Shown: positions 35,234 to 44,682, counted from the stretch's first letter. The stretch is 47,733 nucleotides of DNA from Fibrobacterota bacterium (GCA_023436145.1 JAEZKP010000106.1:1-47733), one strand, 5' to 3'. The notes: generated by a model not told the origin, from the sequence alone. A program made the numbers and translations.

Positions 35234-38200
35234 TTAGCCAACAGCCAGTTTAGCACTTTCTTGCCATAGATATGAGGGCAAAGGAATTTTAAGGTTCCAG
35301 GTAATGTTCATTGGCTGATTGCCTTCAAACGATTCAAACTCAACAGGGCCAATATTTACAAAACCCATAGTACTATACCCATCACTGCTACGCTCACGTA
35401 TAAAAAGAATGATTTTCTTACCGTTTTTTTTATGATGTATGTAAGATAACCCTTTCCCCTTTTCAGAGTGAGCAGAATTCTGTGTCTGCCAGTGAAATTT
35501 ATTTTCACAGATCGCAAAGTCATGATACATTGTGGTTGGAGAAAATTTCTTGTCACTTTTTTGTAATGTTACGAAGAGAAGTTCAAGATTGAGCCGCTTG
35601 ATTTCATACACTCCTTCAAGACTTCTTTTTTGGGTTGAAAATGTATTTTCTCCCAATGCTGCCAAAATTTGATCCCTGCTGTACCTTGAATGCACGTGTA
35701 AAGGTGTTTCAATCCCAATATCCATTTTCAATTCTGTAATATCCAGCTTGTTCAACAGGTGTTCTGTCACCTCACGAAGTTCTTTCACCATTTGTGGATT
35801 TGAACCCAGTTTCTGAATACTTTCTTTTAATGATGAAAAACCAAGTTCGATTCCTGGCTTCTGCCAGAAATCATAATGTACCATTAGTGCCATCTGATTT
35901 TCAATGTAGTTACCAGTGTCCCACGAAAATTCATTTTTGATCAGTTTCATTATGAAAGAGAGATAACTAAATGATGTACATTGATTAATCCGGTTTGAGA
36001 TTGCCGAATACATGGCCTTCTCTACCATAGGATCTAGTGCATCCTCCATAACACCAGATTCTACACAGAGCCTGCTCCATCCCCCTGAACCCTTAACCTT
36101 TGGTTTGTAAATGTCCTCGATAACCAGATTTGGATAAAATTTAAGAAAGTTATTCAAGCTCAATGGTATGGTAGCATTATTTGTAAATGATCTGATCCAG
36201 TTTTTAAGATTACTGGCTGAAGCTATTGCCCTTTTAATATTATTTAAAATATGCTGCTTTGCCTCTTTTTGCAGTACGATTGAACATCCAAGGGGTAAAT
36301 GTGGAAAATTCTGTTCAATCTCATCTTTAATTGACGTATGACCCTTTCCAACTAAAGCCCTGAATTTCGAAGAAAAATCATATTCTGGTCTGGCATTACC
36401 CACAAAATCAAGCACTGTTAGACATTGCTTACCATCAGCCAATCGCAAGCCACGTCCAAACTGCTGAAGAAAAACGGTCAAACTCTCTGTCGGACGTAAA
36501 AATAAAACTGTGTCGATCTCTGGTATATCAATACCTTCATTAAAAATATCAACCACAAAAAGAACATTAATCTCACCTTGTATAAGTTTTTCACGAAGTA
36601 CTATCCGTTCATTACTATTCTTACTTGTAAGGACTGCTGATTTAATACCTCTGAGTAGAAACTTTTGAAACATGTATTCTGCATGTTCTTGTGATGCACA
36701 GAATCCCAGACACTTTGTTGCATTAATGTCACTGATGATGTCCTGCATGTTGCGAAGAATATGCTTTACTCGCTCATCATTGGCAGTATAGACTCTGGTA
36801 AGTTCTGATGCCAGATATCTTCCCCTCTCCCACTTCAGGCCATCTAAATTAACAATGTCATCTACACAAAAATACTGAAATGGACAAAGATATCCTCTGT
36901 TAATTGCATCTGGCAAGCGAAGTTCTGCAGCGATTATATCGCAGAAATCAGAAAGAATGTCGGCATTATCATGCCGTTCAGGCGTTGCAGTCAAACCTAA
37001 CAAAACTTTAGGCGTGAAATATTTAAGAATCGGGCGGTAACTATCAGCTGCAATGTGATGGACTTCATCTATAATTATGTAATCGTAATAATCTGAAGTT
37101 ATTTGGAGGGATTCCAGTCTGTTATACAATGTCTGAACTGATGCAAAAAGATGCCTGTGGTGTTCAGGCTCAGAACCACCCACCCATAACTCTCCAAAAG
37201 AAGACTCCCTTAGTATAGCCCTAAACTTATCACGAGCCTGCCTGAGAATTTCTTCACGATGGGCTACAAAAAGCAGTTTTGTATCAGGCTTTTTTCGGTA
37301 GAACTCCCTGAAATCAAACGCTGATATGACCGTTTTTCCGGTTCCTGTTGCGGCAACAATTAAATTTCGCCAACGGTTGTGTATTGTGCGTTCAGCGACC
37401 AATCTGTCAAGAATTTGTTTCTGATACGGGTGAGGTTCTATATCAAAAAATAAGGTAATCTCTTCTTTACTATCCCCTCGCGCTTTTTTTATGGATTGAC
37501 GTAGCTTTATTCGATGCTCTTCATCACCTGATTTGTAAAGCTCGAAGTCCGGTGAATCCCAATACGTTTTAAAAGTAGACTTAAACTTTTCCAGTATATG
37601 GGGAATCTCTTGTGAAGTTACCTTAAGATTCCATTCCAGGCCACTGGTAAGTGCCGATCTGGAGATGTTAGATGAACCGATATATCCAGTATCAAAACCG
37701 CTATTTCTTCGAAAAATATATGACTTTGCATGAAGTCTTTCCTGGGATACATTGTAGTTCAACTTTATCTCTGTGTTGGGAAGACTGGCAAGAAATTCCA
37801 CTGCTTCAACATCGGTTGCACCCATATAGGATGTAGTTATTATTTTCAGGGCTTTCCCCTCACCAGTAAACCTTTTCAATTCTTCTCTAAAAATCCGTAT
37901 ACCCGTCCACTTAATAAAAGATACTAACCACCAGATCTCATCTGAAGAGAGTATTTCCCGCTTAAGCTCAGACTCCAGAGATAATCCGACATTGCTTCCA
38001 GTAAACAATTCGCTTTGAGAAAGACCTGTCTGCGGAGTAATTTTATCAATATATTTCTCAAGATCAATTTCAATTGAATTCTCTTTTGAAAAAAGAGCCG
38101 TAAAAAGCATTCCCTTTGTTTTTATAAGGTTTTCCGAAATTTCATTTTCATTCAGATAACCAGCTAGCCATTTAATAAGTTCATTACAAAGCTTAATCTG

Positions 38201-38398
38201 ATGCTGAATACGATCATCACTACCGGGTAACGAATCGAGAACTCTATGTAGAATTGAACTGATGAAGCGAGATAAGTAAAGAGCTGCATCTGCCTGTTGC
38301 AGTTCCTGATTACCAATGTAATACTTCTCTGAGTGTTTTTCCAATTCTTTATAAAGAAGGTCGGTTATCAGTTGTTCGTAGATTCCTATTGGTTGCAT
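35234..38398 (-). CDS. PLD-nuclease/DEAD-box helicase with DUF3427 domain
   Basis: A 1054-residue multi-domain protein. Residues about 140-280 form a phospholipase D-like nuclease with H223-x-K225 and G-S-S-N at 241-244 (an HKD-like half site). The superfamily 2 helicase core follows: Walker A ATGTGKT 350-356, DEVH 444-447, LGLTATPE 467-474 and the motif VI-like QQFGRGLRL. The last 400 residues match DUF3427 in layout. This architecture occurs in many bacteria, usually as an accessory gene, and is often proposed to act in phage or plasmid defence or DNA repair. A small partner gene follows immediately. It is bounded by noncoding DNA on the upstream side (38399-38801), where I see no further gene. 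Confidence 0.88.
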   Translation of the reverse strand: MQPIGIYEQLITDLLYKELEKHSEKYYIGNQELQQADAALYLSRFISSILHRVLDSLPGSDDRIQHQIKLCNELIKWLAGYLNENEISENLIKTKGMLFTALFSKENSIEIDLEKYIDKITPQTGLSQSELFTGSNVGLSLESELKREILSSDEIWWLVSFIKWTGIRIFREELKRFTGEGKALKIITTSYMGATDVEAVEFLASLPNTEIKLNYNVSQERLHAKSYIFRRNSGFDTGYIGSSNISRSALTSGLEWNLKVTSQEIPHILEKFKSTFKTYWDSPDFELYKSGDEEHRIKLRQSIKKARGDSKEEITLFFDIEPHPYQKQILDRLVAERTIHNRWRNLIVAATGTGKTVISAFDFREFYRKKPDTKLLFVAHREEILRQARDKFRAILRESSFGELWVGGSEPEHHRHLFASVQTLYNRLESLQITSDYYDYIIIDEVHHIAADSYRPILKYFTPKVLLGLTATPERHDNADILSDFCDIIAAELRLPDAINRGYLCPFQYFCVDDIVNLDGLKWERGRYLASELTRVYTANDERVKHILRNMQDIISDINATKCLGFCASQEHAEYMFQKFLLRGIKSAVLTSKNSNERIVLREKLIQGEINVLFVVDIFNEGIDIPEIDTVLFLRPTESLTVFLQQFGRGLRLADGKQCLTVLDFVGNARPEYDFSSKFRALVGKGHTSIKDEIEQNFPHLPLGCSIVLQKEAKQHILNNIKRAIASASNLKNWIRSFTNNATIPLSLNNFLKFYPNLVIEDIYKPKVKGSGGWSRLCVESGVMEDALDPMVEKAMYSAISNRINQCTSFSYLSFIMKLIKNEFSWDTGNYIENQMALMVHYDFWQKPGIELGFSSLKESIQKLGSNPQMVKELREVTEHLLNKLDITELKMDIGIETPLHVHSRYSRDQILAALGENTFSTQKRSLEGVYEIKRLNLELLFVTLQKSDKKFSPTTMYHDFAICENKFHWQTQNSAHSEKGKGLSYIHHKKNGKKIILFIRERSSDGYSTMGFVNIGPVEFESFEGNQPMNITWNLKIPLPSYLWQESAKLAVG

Positions 38399-38801
38399 CT
38401 CATCTTATCTCTAAAGTTGAAAATTGTACAACTGCAATACCAGTATTTTTTAACAATTACCTTAATAAACTGGTATAAAAATATAATATACAATCAGCAT
38501 ACTTCTTCTTATCTCCTGAAAATAACAAGACAGATAATTACTATAATCTGAACTTAAACGCTACCGCTTACCAACTCCCCCCTATTTTCTCCATTTATCC
38601 TATGTTTTATTTTGCCCCTCTTTTTCGTACCTACCTTTTCTTTCCCCTTATTTTTCAATTAATTATGGCTTTTTGCCAGCACCATCCCTTGATATGAGTT
38701 AAGCAACCATCTGCTTACCGCCAGAAAGCGAAATCTTCTCCCCTCCCATTGTTATCCACTCCAGCTTTTTGTATACTATAAAGAGAAGCGGGAGATGAAA
38801 A

Positions 38802-39626
38802 ATGAACTTTTTTGAACACCTTAGTTATCGTGACCTGTTAAAAGAGATCCTGGAGAATAAAAAGAGGGAAAACTCCTGTTTCTCCTACAGATGGCTTTCC
38901 AAAAGAGCGGGGATCGCTTCCACAGGTTTTCTCTCCCTGGTTTTGGCCGGCAAAAGAAACATTTCCGGTGATCTTGCCTCAAGGTTATGTGAAACACTAA
39001 AATTCACAAAAAAAGAAACCACCTACTTCCTTACTCTGGTCAAATACAACCAGACTGAGAACCCACAGGAGAAAAAGAGGCTCTTCGAAGAGCTTCTAGC
39101 CTTACGCCCCTCTAATGCCAGAAGCATTCAGGCCGATCAACAGGAATATTTCAATAAATGGTATTATTCTGCTATCCGGGAGCTGATCTCTATTGTCAAA
39201 GTCTCCGATAATTACAAGCAGATAGCAGATCTTCTTGTACCACAAATCAGTGTACAGGATGTCCGCGATGCCGTCGAATTACTTATAAGATTACGATTAA
39301 TTTACCGCGACGAAAACAATGTTCTTAAAAGAACTGATACACTGGTCACTGCTGCAGGATCACCCATAGATCCTTCTGCGATCCGCAAATACCAGGGTGA
39401 TACCATGGATCTGGCAAAGAGTGCCCTGTATAACGTAGAAAAAGAACTCAGAGATATTTCCACTGTCACTCTCAGCACCAATAATGACGGTATGGAAAAG
39501 ATAAAGGCCAGAATAGCACAGTGCAGGTCTGAAATAATGTCTATTGCAAGTCAAAGCAAAAACAGTGACCGGGTTGTTCAATTTAATATGCAGCTTTTCC
39601 CACTCAGTTTACATGGAAGGAAATAA
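38802..39626 (+). CDS. TIGR02147-family protein (Fibrobacter-type paralogous regulator)
   Basis: A 274-residue protein beginning MNFFEHLSYRDLLKEILENK with the helix-turn-helix-like region SKRAGIASTGFLSLVLAGKRNISGDLASRLCETL, characteristic of TIGR02147. The family is expanded in Fibrobacter and relatives; its role is thought regulatory, but not established. It lies 2 nt before a lipoprotein gene, forming a pair that recurs in these genomes as I recall. A GGGAG ribosome binding site precedes the ATG. It is the best taxonomic pointer in the window. Confidence 0.82.
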   Translation: MNFFEHLSYRDLLKEILENKKRENSCFSYRWLSKRAGIASTGFLSLVLAGKRNISGDLASRLCETLKFTKKETTYFLTLVKYNQTENPQEKKRLFEELLALRPSNARSIQADQQEYFNKWYYSAIRELISIVKVSDNYKQIADLLVPQISVQDVRDAVELLIRLRLIYRDENNVLKRTDTLVTAAGSPIDPSAIRKYQGDTMDLAKSALYNVEKELRDISTVTLSTNNDGMEKIKARIAQCRSEIMSIASQSKNSDRVVQFNMQLFPLSLHGRK

Positions 39627-39628
39627 GA

Positions 39629-40288
39629 ATGAAGCAGTTTTTTCGGTTCTCTGCCTTGCTCCTTGTTTGCCTTTTGAGTGCCTGTGGAGTACAAACTACC
39701 CAGGGTGGTGATGGTGGTGCAACCGAAACTGTGAATGCACAGGTCATCATTAGCGATTCAACTGTAGCGGTAACCATTAAATCTGATACTGCAGTACTTG
39801 CGGATATTTTCATCTTTAATGAAAATTATAATCCGGTAACTAAAATAGGATTCTGTGACTCTATAACCGGTGTTTCAACAGACAGTAATGCTGTTTTTCA
39901 GTCATTAAGCGGAAAATACAACCTTCTTATCCTTGAGCGGTTTTCACAAAAGTCATTATTGTTCAACTCTGTTTCAGCAGGGGCATTATTGTCTGATACG
40001 ATTGATGACACATTGTGTCCCGAAGGGTCAATCGAAGGTAAAGTTATTTTCAGAGATCCTTACAATATAGATAAAAATCTGGTACGGGTTTATCTCAAAG
40101 GTACGTTTTACCATACCGGAACCGATTCTGATGGTACATTTCAAATGCAACAAATTCCTAAGGGTACCTATTTACTGAATGCTATGATATCAACTTCCAA
40201 AAACTCCCCGGAAAGATCGGTTGGAATGGAAGTACAGATAAAGAGTTCTTTGAAAACTAATAGTGGAACACTCTTTTTCTCTGAATAG
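39629..40288 (+). CDS. Lipoprotein paired with TIGR02147 regulator
   Basis: A 219-residue lipoprotein: signal peptide with lipobox LLSAC (Cys19), followed by two beta-rich parts. The second (about residues 130-219, EGSIEGKVIFRDPYNIDKN then DSDGTFQMQQIPKGTYLL) has the shape of a carboxypeptidase-regulatory-like/Cna-B-type domain. It begins 2 nt after the regulator gene and is surely co-transcribed. It may sense or respond to an envelope signal with the regulator; this is inference from pairing only. Confidence 0.75.
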   Translation: MKQFFRFSALLLVCLLSACGVQTTQGGDGGATETVNAQVIISDSTVAVTIKSDTAVLADIFIFNENYNPVTKIGFCDSITGVSTDSNAVFQSLSGKYNLLILERFSQKSLLFNSVSAGALLSDTIDDTLCPEGSIEGKVIFRDPYNIDKNLVRVYLKGTFYHTGTDSDGTFQMQQIPKGTYLLNAMISTSKNSPERSVGMEVQIKSSLKTNSGTLFFSE

Positions 40289-40392
40289 CCATTACCGTTG
40301 CATGCACGGACTACTGGTTTTTATGAGTAAAAGGAAAAACTTTGCTGAAAACACCTGTAACTACCATTGTATTTAAAACAGGAGGCATGATC

Positions 40393-41658
40393 ATGAAAAA
40401 GCGATTTTTCTTACTGGTTTTGATTCTGGCGTTATTTATTAATTCTTCAGTTATTGCGTGCGTCAATTTAACGGACACTTATTCATCAGGGGTAATGTTC
40501 AATAACAATGAATTGATTTCCCTGAACTATTTCGATAGCCTGGGGAAAGAAGGCACCCATTTTTTCCGAAGCTGTGTTGCGACTGCTCCTGATTCTTCGG
40601 TCAAAGATGTGGAGATTTTTACTCCGACAGCTGATCCGCTTATCCGGATTGATGGGTTCTCCATAACAAATGTCTCTGTTACCAATAGTTTACTTGAAAT
40701 AGAGGTCGGATATAGTGGTGGATGTAAAACCCATGAATTCGTACTTTATGCATTCCCCACATTAAAAGATGGTAATCCACCGGTTTTGAATTTTACTTTG
40801 CTCCACAATGCCAATGGAGATGCCTGTAAGGCTCTGATTACTGAAACTCTGGTTTTCAATATTAAACCTGTTGAAGAGCTCCACCAGGGCGTATCACCAA
40901 TCAGTATACATATAAACGGCAAATTTGCAGGAACAAAATGGTATCTGGATAATACATGTGCTATCAAATACAGAAGCCACTTCAGCCCGGATGCAATGGT
41001 ATACCTGGAACATACCCTTATGGAGGGAGAATCACAGGTTTTCCCCAGCATGAGAATTATAACAAACCCTCAAGTTACATATGAAAATGGGTTTGATTAT
41101 GCAAAAGCAGTTGCTGTAGAACTTCAATGGCTGGTGGATAACAATATTATCAGCGGTATCACCGAACAGACCATCTCACGTATCGAACAGTCCATTAAAA
41201 ATAAACAAGGCCAATTCTGGACTCTTCAGGACAGTCTTTTAGCTTACAACTCTCTTTTTCCTCTTACTATAGACACTACAGGCGAATGGAAATGGGGAGA
41301 TGCTGTAACCACCAAAAGAAACGGTTGCTCTTCAACACTGGAGTTTGTCCTTCCCACCGATTCCCTCGCAAACGGTTCCACATCGGTTAAAAAGAAACAG
41401 GTGATTTCAATCAGCAGGAATTTTACAGTCAAGGCAGTAGAAAACCGGTTTACTATCGATTTCTCTCAGCACCTCAATTCACCTGCACATCTCGAAATAA
41501 TTGACCTCAGAGGAAGACTGCTGCATAGAGTTTCTGTGCCTGTAAATCAGAACAGTTTTGTAATACAAACACCAAACAGGCTTGGAAGAGGAATGTACCA
41601 GTTTGTCTTACGTTCAAAAGAGGTTACCCAGACCAGAACACTTATTGTTAGCGATTGA
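40393..41658 (+). CDS. Exported protein of unknown function with C-terminal sorting-like module
   Basis: A 421-residue protein with a signal peptide (MKKRFFLLVLILALFINSSVIA) ending in a lipobox-like VIAC, so it may be a lipoprotein. The body is beta-rich with no family I recognise. The last 65 residues contain LEIIDLRGRLLHRVSV and GRGMYQFVLRS, a pattern like the C-terminal sorting modules of type IX-type secretion. I chose ATG 40393 because GGAGG precedes it by 7 nt; the ATG at 40387 is too close to that site. The stop is followed by the repeat pair at 41674-42112. Confidence 0.65.
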   Translation: MKKRFFLLVLILALFINSSVIACVNLTDTYSSGVMFNNNELISLNYFDSLGKEGTHFFRSCVATAPDSSVKDVEIFTPTADPLIRIDGFSITNVSVTNSLLEIEVGYSGGCKTHEFVLYAFPTLKDGNPPVLNFTLLHNANGDACKALITETLVFNIKPVEELHQGVSPISIHINGKFAGTKWYLDNTCAIKYRSHFSPDAMVYLEHTLMEGESQVFPSMRIITNPQVTYENGFDYAKAVAVELQWLVDNNIISGITEQTISRIEQSIKNKQGQFWTLQDSLLAYNSLFPLTIDTTGEWKWGDAVTTKRNGCSSTLEFVLPTDSLANGSTSVKKKQVISISRNFTVKAVENRFTIDFSQHLNSPAHLEIIDLRGRLLHRVSVPVNQNSFVIQTPNRLGRGMYQFVLRSKEVTQTRTLIVSD

Positions 41659-41673
41659 CAATCGCGCGGAGCG

Positions 41674-41848
41674 TCACCCTGACCTCACTGTTCGCCCAGG
41701 GTAGGAAACCCTGGGCTGCAGTTTAGAAGCCCTTCGGGCTACGGAGTGGATTCACCATGACATGCAATAAATCCTATGCATTTAAGGTATCCGTAACCTG
41801 AAAGGTTTCTTCTTTTTTTAGCGTGGGGTTTCCTACCCCACGCGTTCC
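41674..41848. repeat. 175-bp repeat element, copy 1
   Basis: First of two near-identical 175-bp direct repeats (offset 264 bp, about six differences). Each contains hairpins: a 21-bp palindrome near its left end (41695-41715), an AGCCC-TTC-GGGCT stem and a 23-bp palindrome near its right end (41821-41843). The left and right palindromes share the core GGGTAGGAAACCC in opposite orientation, so the unit has inverted-repeat ends like a MITE or REP-type element. It carries no reading frame of note. Confidence 0.82.
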
Positions 41849-41937
41849 AGGTCATGAAATCTCAAGATCGACCATGAAATCATATCCACTCTGATATCGT
41901 GTCTTTACATGTCATAATGATATCATGTCCACTCTGT

Positions 41938-42112
41938 TCACCCTGACCTCCCTGTTCATCCAGGGTAGGAAACCCTGGGCTGTGGGTTAGAAGCCCTTCG
42001 GGCTACGGAGTGGATTCACCATGACATGCAATAAATCCTATGCATTTAAGGTATCCGTAACCTGAAAGGTTTCTTCTTTTTTTAGCGTGGGGTTTCCTAC
42101 CCCACGCGTTCC
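41938..42112. repeat. 175-bp repeat element, copy 2
   Basis: Second copy of the repeat at 41674-41848, in the same orientation. The six differences cluster in the first 50 bp; the rest is identical. The 89-bp spacer between copies contains short repeats of TCCACTCTG and GATATC. Close tandem identity implies recent duplication or gene conversion. Confidence 0.82.
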
Positions 42113-42136
42113 CGTGGGTATAGATCGTAAAAATAT

Positions 42137-42161
42137 GGCGCAGGGAGTTGTCCCCTGCGCC
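42137..42161 (-). terminator. Intrinsic terminator of the GH5 gene
   Basis: Perfect 9-bp stem GGCGCAGGG / CCCTGCGCC with a 7-nt loop, followed on the minus strand by ATATTTTTA. It lies 12 bp past the stop of the GH5 gene in the correct direction. Confidence 0.72.
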
Positions 42162-42172
42162 TGGCTCATGCG

Positions 42173-44176
42173 TTAATATGTGGAAACCCGGTATGCTTTG
42201 CTGTTGATACCGTCGTTTATTCTAAAAAGGTATAACCCGGAGGGGATTTCTTTTAGCGAAAGCGGACCATTTTTGGAAACAGACTTGATGACTTTTCCAT
42301 TCAGATCGATCAGATCTGCTGTAGCCTGGGTGGAAACAGCGCTCCAGTGAATGACATTACCCACCTGGCTAAATGACACTGCCATGTTCTTTGTTCTGGC
42401 AGACTTTCTCACTGCAGTCGGTTTCACCACCATCGAAACATTATCTATGTAAACCGGTTTTGTGGAAGCACCTGCATTAAACTGAAGAATTCCTGCAGTA
42501 GTACTGGAGTCAGGTGTGATCTCGATCTCAAATGTCCGTTTACTGTCGCTCAATTCTATGCCCACCCCCCCCTGAAAATGCCAGGTTCCCTCAGTTGACA
42601 ATCCAGCAAAAAGGGGCCGCACTCCTGTGGACCAGGCGTCAAAAATCAACAGGTAAGTAACCCCGGAATCCAATGTAATATTCCCTTGAGTCAGCTGTAT
42701 ACCATAGTTTAAAGTGTCAGTCTTGGATATAATGATGTTGGCTCTTTCGTCTGTGAAAGTTATTTCAGCATCATTACCATTTTCTTTGTCAACCCATGAT
42801 CCCCACAGGGTAGGATCCGTAAAACCTCCCCCTCTTATAAGATTGGTGCCAGCATTGGGCAAAAAATTAGCCTGCAGTACCCAGTCTCTCACCACGCTTT
42901 TAATAATAAGAACCGGATTACTGGCAGAGGTATCTCCACTCCAGCCGACAAACGAGTAACCTTCTGCTGGAATTGCAGTCAGAGTGTCAGCTTTACTGGA
43001 ATCGACTCTGCCGACTACGCTTGACTTTACAGTACCACCATTGCTGGCCGATACGGAAACTGAAAAAGTATTGTTGGAAACCCCATCCAGCTTGATAGAG
43101 TTGCTATCCGCACGATAAGCATCCATCATGGAACTTGCGAAAGTAGCAAATCCCTTCATCCATGGATCACCGGAATCCTGCTGATATTGCCAGCCCAACC
43201 CGCCTGCATATCCGGCTTTGTTAAGATAAGTCAATAGAGTATCCACTTTTCCGGCATCCTGCATGGGGCTGCTTGATGAAGTAGACTGACTCCAGCTTGT
43301 GGATGCATACTCACCTATTACCAGTGGTTTATCCAGGTTCCAGTTGGCGTAAGTTTTGGTAAACGGAGAGTTACTGGTTCCATTCCACCCGTAATAATGA
43401 GCCATGTAAAAATCCAAAGTCCCTTTCTCCTTGCCCCCTGCACTCTTGAGCACATCATCCTTGTACCATGAAAGATGCCCGATGGTGGCAGCACCATTGG
43501 AGACTAATACCCCTGGAACCGCTTCTTTAATCGCAGCAGCGATCCAGTTTACAGATTTCTTAACTTCAGCTTCAGTGATCGTATTTGCAGGTGATGACCA
43601 TCCCATCACCATCCCTTCAGGTTCATTATAAATTTCCCAGCAGATCAGACTGGGATCATTACCTATCGCAGTCACTACAGGAGTGACATAATTATCGATG
43701 TAAGCTTGTAAACCCTCTTCGGTTTTTAACATCTTTTTATTATTTGCCAGGATAGTTGAATTAATGCTTTTTTCCACCCAGTTATGAGTAAGAAGCACCG
43801 GCATGAGAAGTATGTTGTGCCTCTTAGCCAGCATAAGCATCTTCTTGATATTAGCAACGGTCTGAGTACCAGGTCCACTTACCAATCCCTCAGAATTGTA
43901 CTTCGGATCGTTAGTCCCATTGGTAGAGAGCCAGACCCGGATACAGTTGCCACCTGAATCAGCAATATCCTTCATTGCCTTATCGAAGTATGCGGTGTCC
44001 AGCGGAGTGTTTCCTACATCGTTGGCAAAATTTTTCCAGGCCAGATTCATACCTGACACGAAAATCTTTTTTCCACTAGGTAAGGTGATTCGTGAGCCAG
44101 CCGGCATAGCCTGCGCGGTTACTGTCCCCAGCATCACCAATCCCAGGCCAAGCAGTTTGATTTTTTTTGGTAGCAT
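42173..44176 (-). CDS. Secreted multi-domain GH5-type beta-glycanase (mannanase/cellulase-like)
   Basis: A 667-residue exported enzyme. After a signal peptide (to about AQA, residue 23), a GH5 (beta/alpha)8 catalytic domain spans about 25-370, with the acid/base Glu185 in EIYNEP and the nucleophile Glu289 in VIGEYAS; the overall pattern (IRVWLSTNG, LLTHNW) leans towards GH5_7-like beta-mannanases. A short Bacteroides/Listeria-type repeat follows (SFVGWSGDTSASNPV), then a carbohydrate-binding-like beta-sandwich (about 445-590) and a C-terminal sorting-like module with LIDLNGKVIKSV and GLYLF. It is preceded by a CGGGGG-type ribosome binding site shared with the GH105 and BNR genes, and ends with an intrinsic terminator. 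Confidence 0.87.
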   Translation of the reverse strand: MLPKKIKLLGLGLVMLGTVTAQAMPAGSRITLPSGKKIFVSGMNLAWKNFANDVGNTPLDTAYFDKAMKDIADSGGNCIRVWLSTNGTNDPKYNSEGLVSGPGTQTVANIKKMLMLAKRHNILLMPVLLTHNWVEKSINSTILANNKKMLKTEEGLQAYIDNYVTPVVTAIGNDPSLICWEIYNEPEGMVMGWSSPANTITEAEVKKSVNWIAAAIKEAVPGVLVSNGAATIGHLSWYKDDVLKSAGGKEKGTLDFYMAHYYGWNGTSNSPFTKTYANWNLDKPLVIGEYASTSWSQSTSSSSPMQDAGKVDTLLTYLNKAGYAGGLGWQYQQDSGDPWMKGFATFASSMMDAYRADSNSIKLDGVSNNTFSVSVSASNGGTVKSSVVGRVDSSKADTLTAIPAEGYSFVGWSGDTSASNPVLIIKSVVRDWVLQANFLPNAGTNLIRGGGFTDPTLWGSWVDKENGNDAEITFTDERANIIISKTDTLNYGIQLTQGNITLDSGVTYLLIFDAWSTGVRPLFAGLSTEGTWHFQGGVGIELSDSKRTFEIEITPDSSTTAGILQFNAGASTKPVYIDNVSMVVKPTAVRKSARTKNMAVSFSQVGNVIHWSAVSTQATADLIDLNGKVIKSVSKNGPLSLKEIPSGLYLFRINDGINSKAYRVSTY

Positions 44177-44602
44177 TTAATCTCCCCCGTTAATAGATTG
44201 TTTTTACCGATTAAATAAATTATCAGTCCTGTTCAACAGTATTTCTTATGATCAGTTTTATCATGGAAACCAATTTCTATACGCATTTTCAGAGTTACAT
44301 TTGTTGGTAACCAGGGAAAATACATAATAGAAAAATTTTATTTAGAAGAAACAATCAGAGTAGATCATAAACACTATCTATCAGATAGAAAACATAGGAA
44401 AACAGAGATTCTTTTCCATATTCCGACTTCTTTATTTAGCTTTTAATTTTCCTATTGTTCTGACTAAAAATTGTTTTTTTATCAGTTCTTATTTATTTCC
44501 TATTTGCTATTTATTCAATATAATGCATAAGAAAAAGCGATCATACTTTTTTTTAAATTAGAACTGGTATTAAAATAGTTTGAAAACTAGTATTTCCGGA
44601 CA
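44177..44602. other. AT-rich intergenic region
   Basis: About 430 bp of AT-rich sequence between the divergent GH5 and arsR-type genes. It must carry the GH5 promoter. I see no gene or other repeat in it. Confidence 0.4.
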
Positions 44603-44637
44603 TTATTTTACCTAACATATGAATATTTGTTCATATG
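44603..44637 (+). promoter_or_regulatory. ArsR/SmtB-type operator and putative promoter
   Basis: A perfect palindrome CATATGAA-N6-TTCATATG (44616-44637) matches the TGAA-N6-TTCA core of metal-responsive ArsR-family operators. A possible -35 TTGAAA (44580-44585) and weak -10 TTATTT (44603-44608), 17 bp apart, place the transcription start at the operator edge, so bound repressor would block transcription. It lies 45 bp before the preferred start of the repressor gene, suggesting autoregulation of the repressor-ATPase operon. Confidence 0.8.
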
Positions 44638-44682
44638 ATCACGTATTTTAGTTATACGAGTACTCCAACAAGGGTTTTCTTC

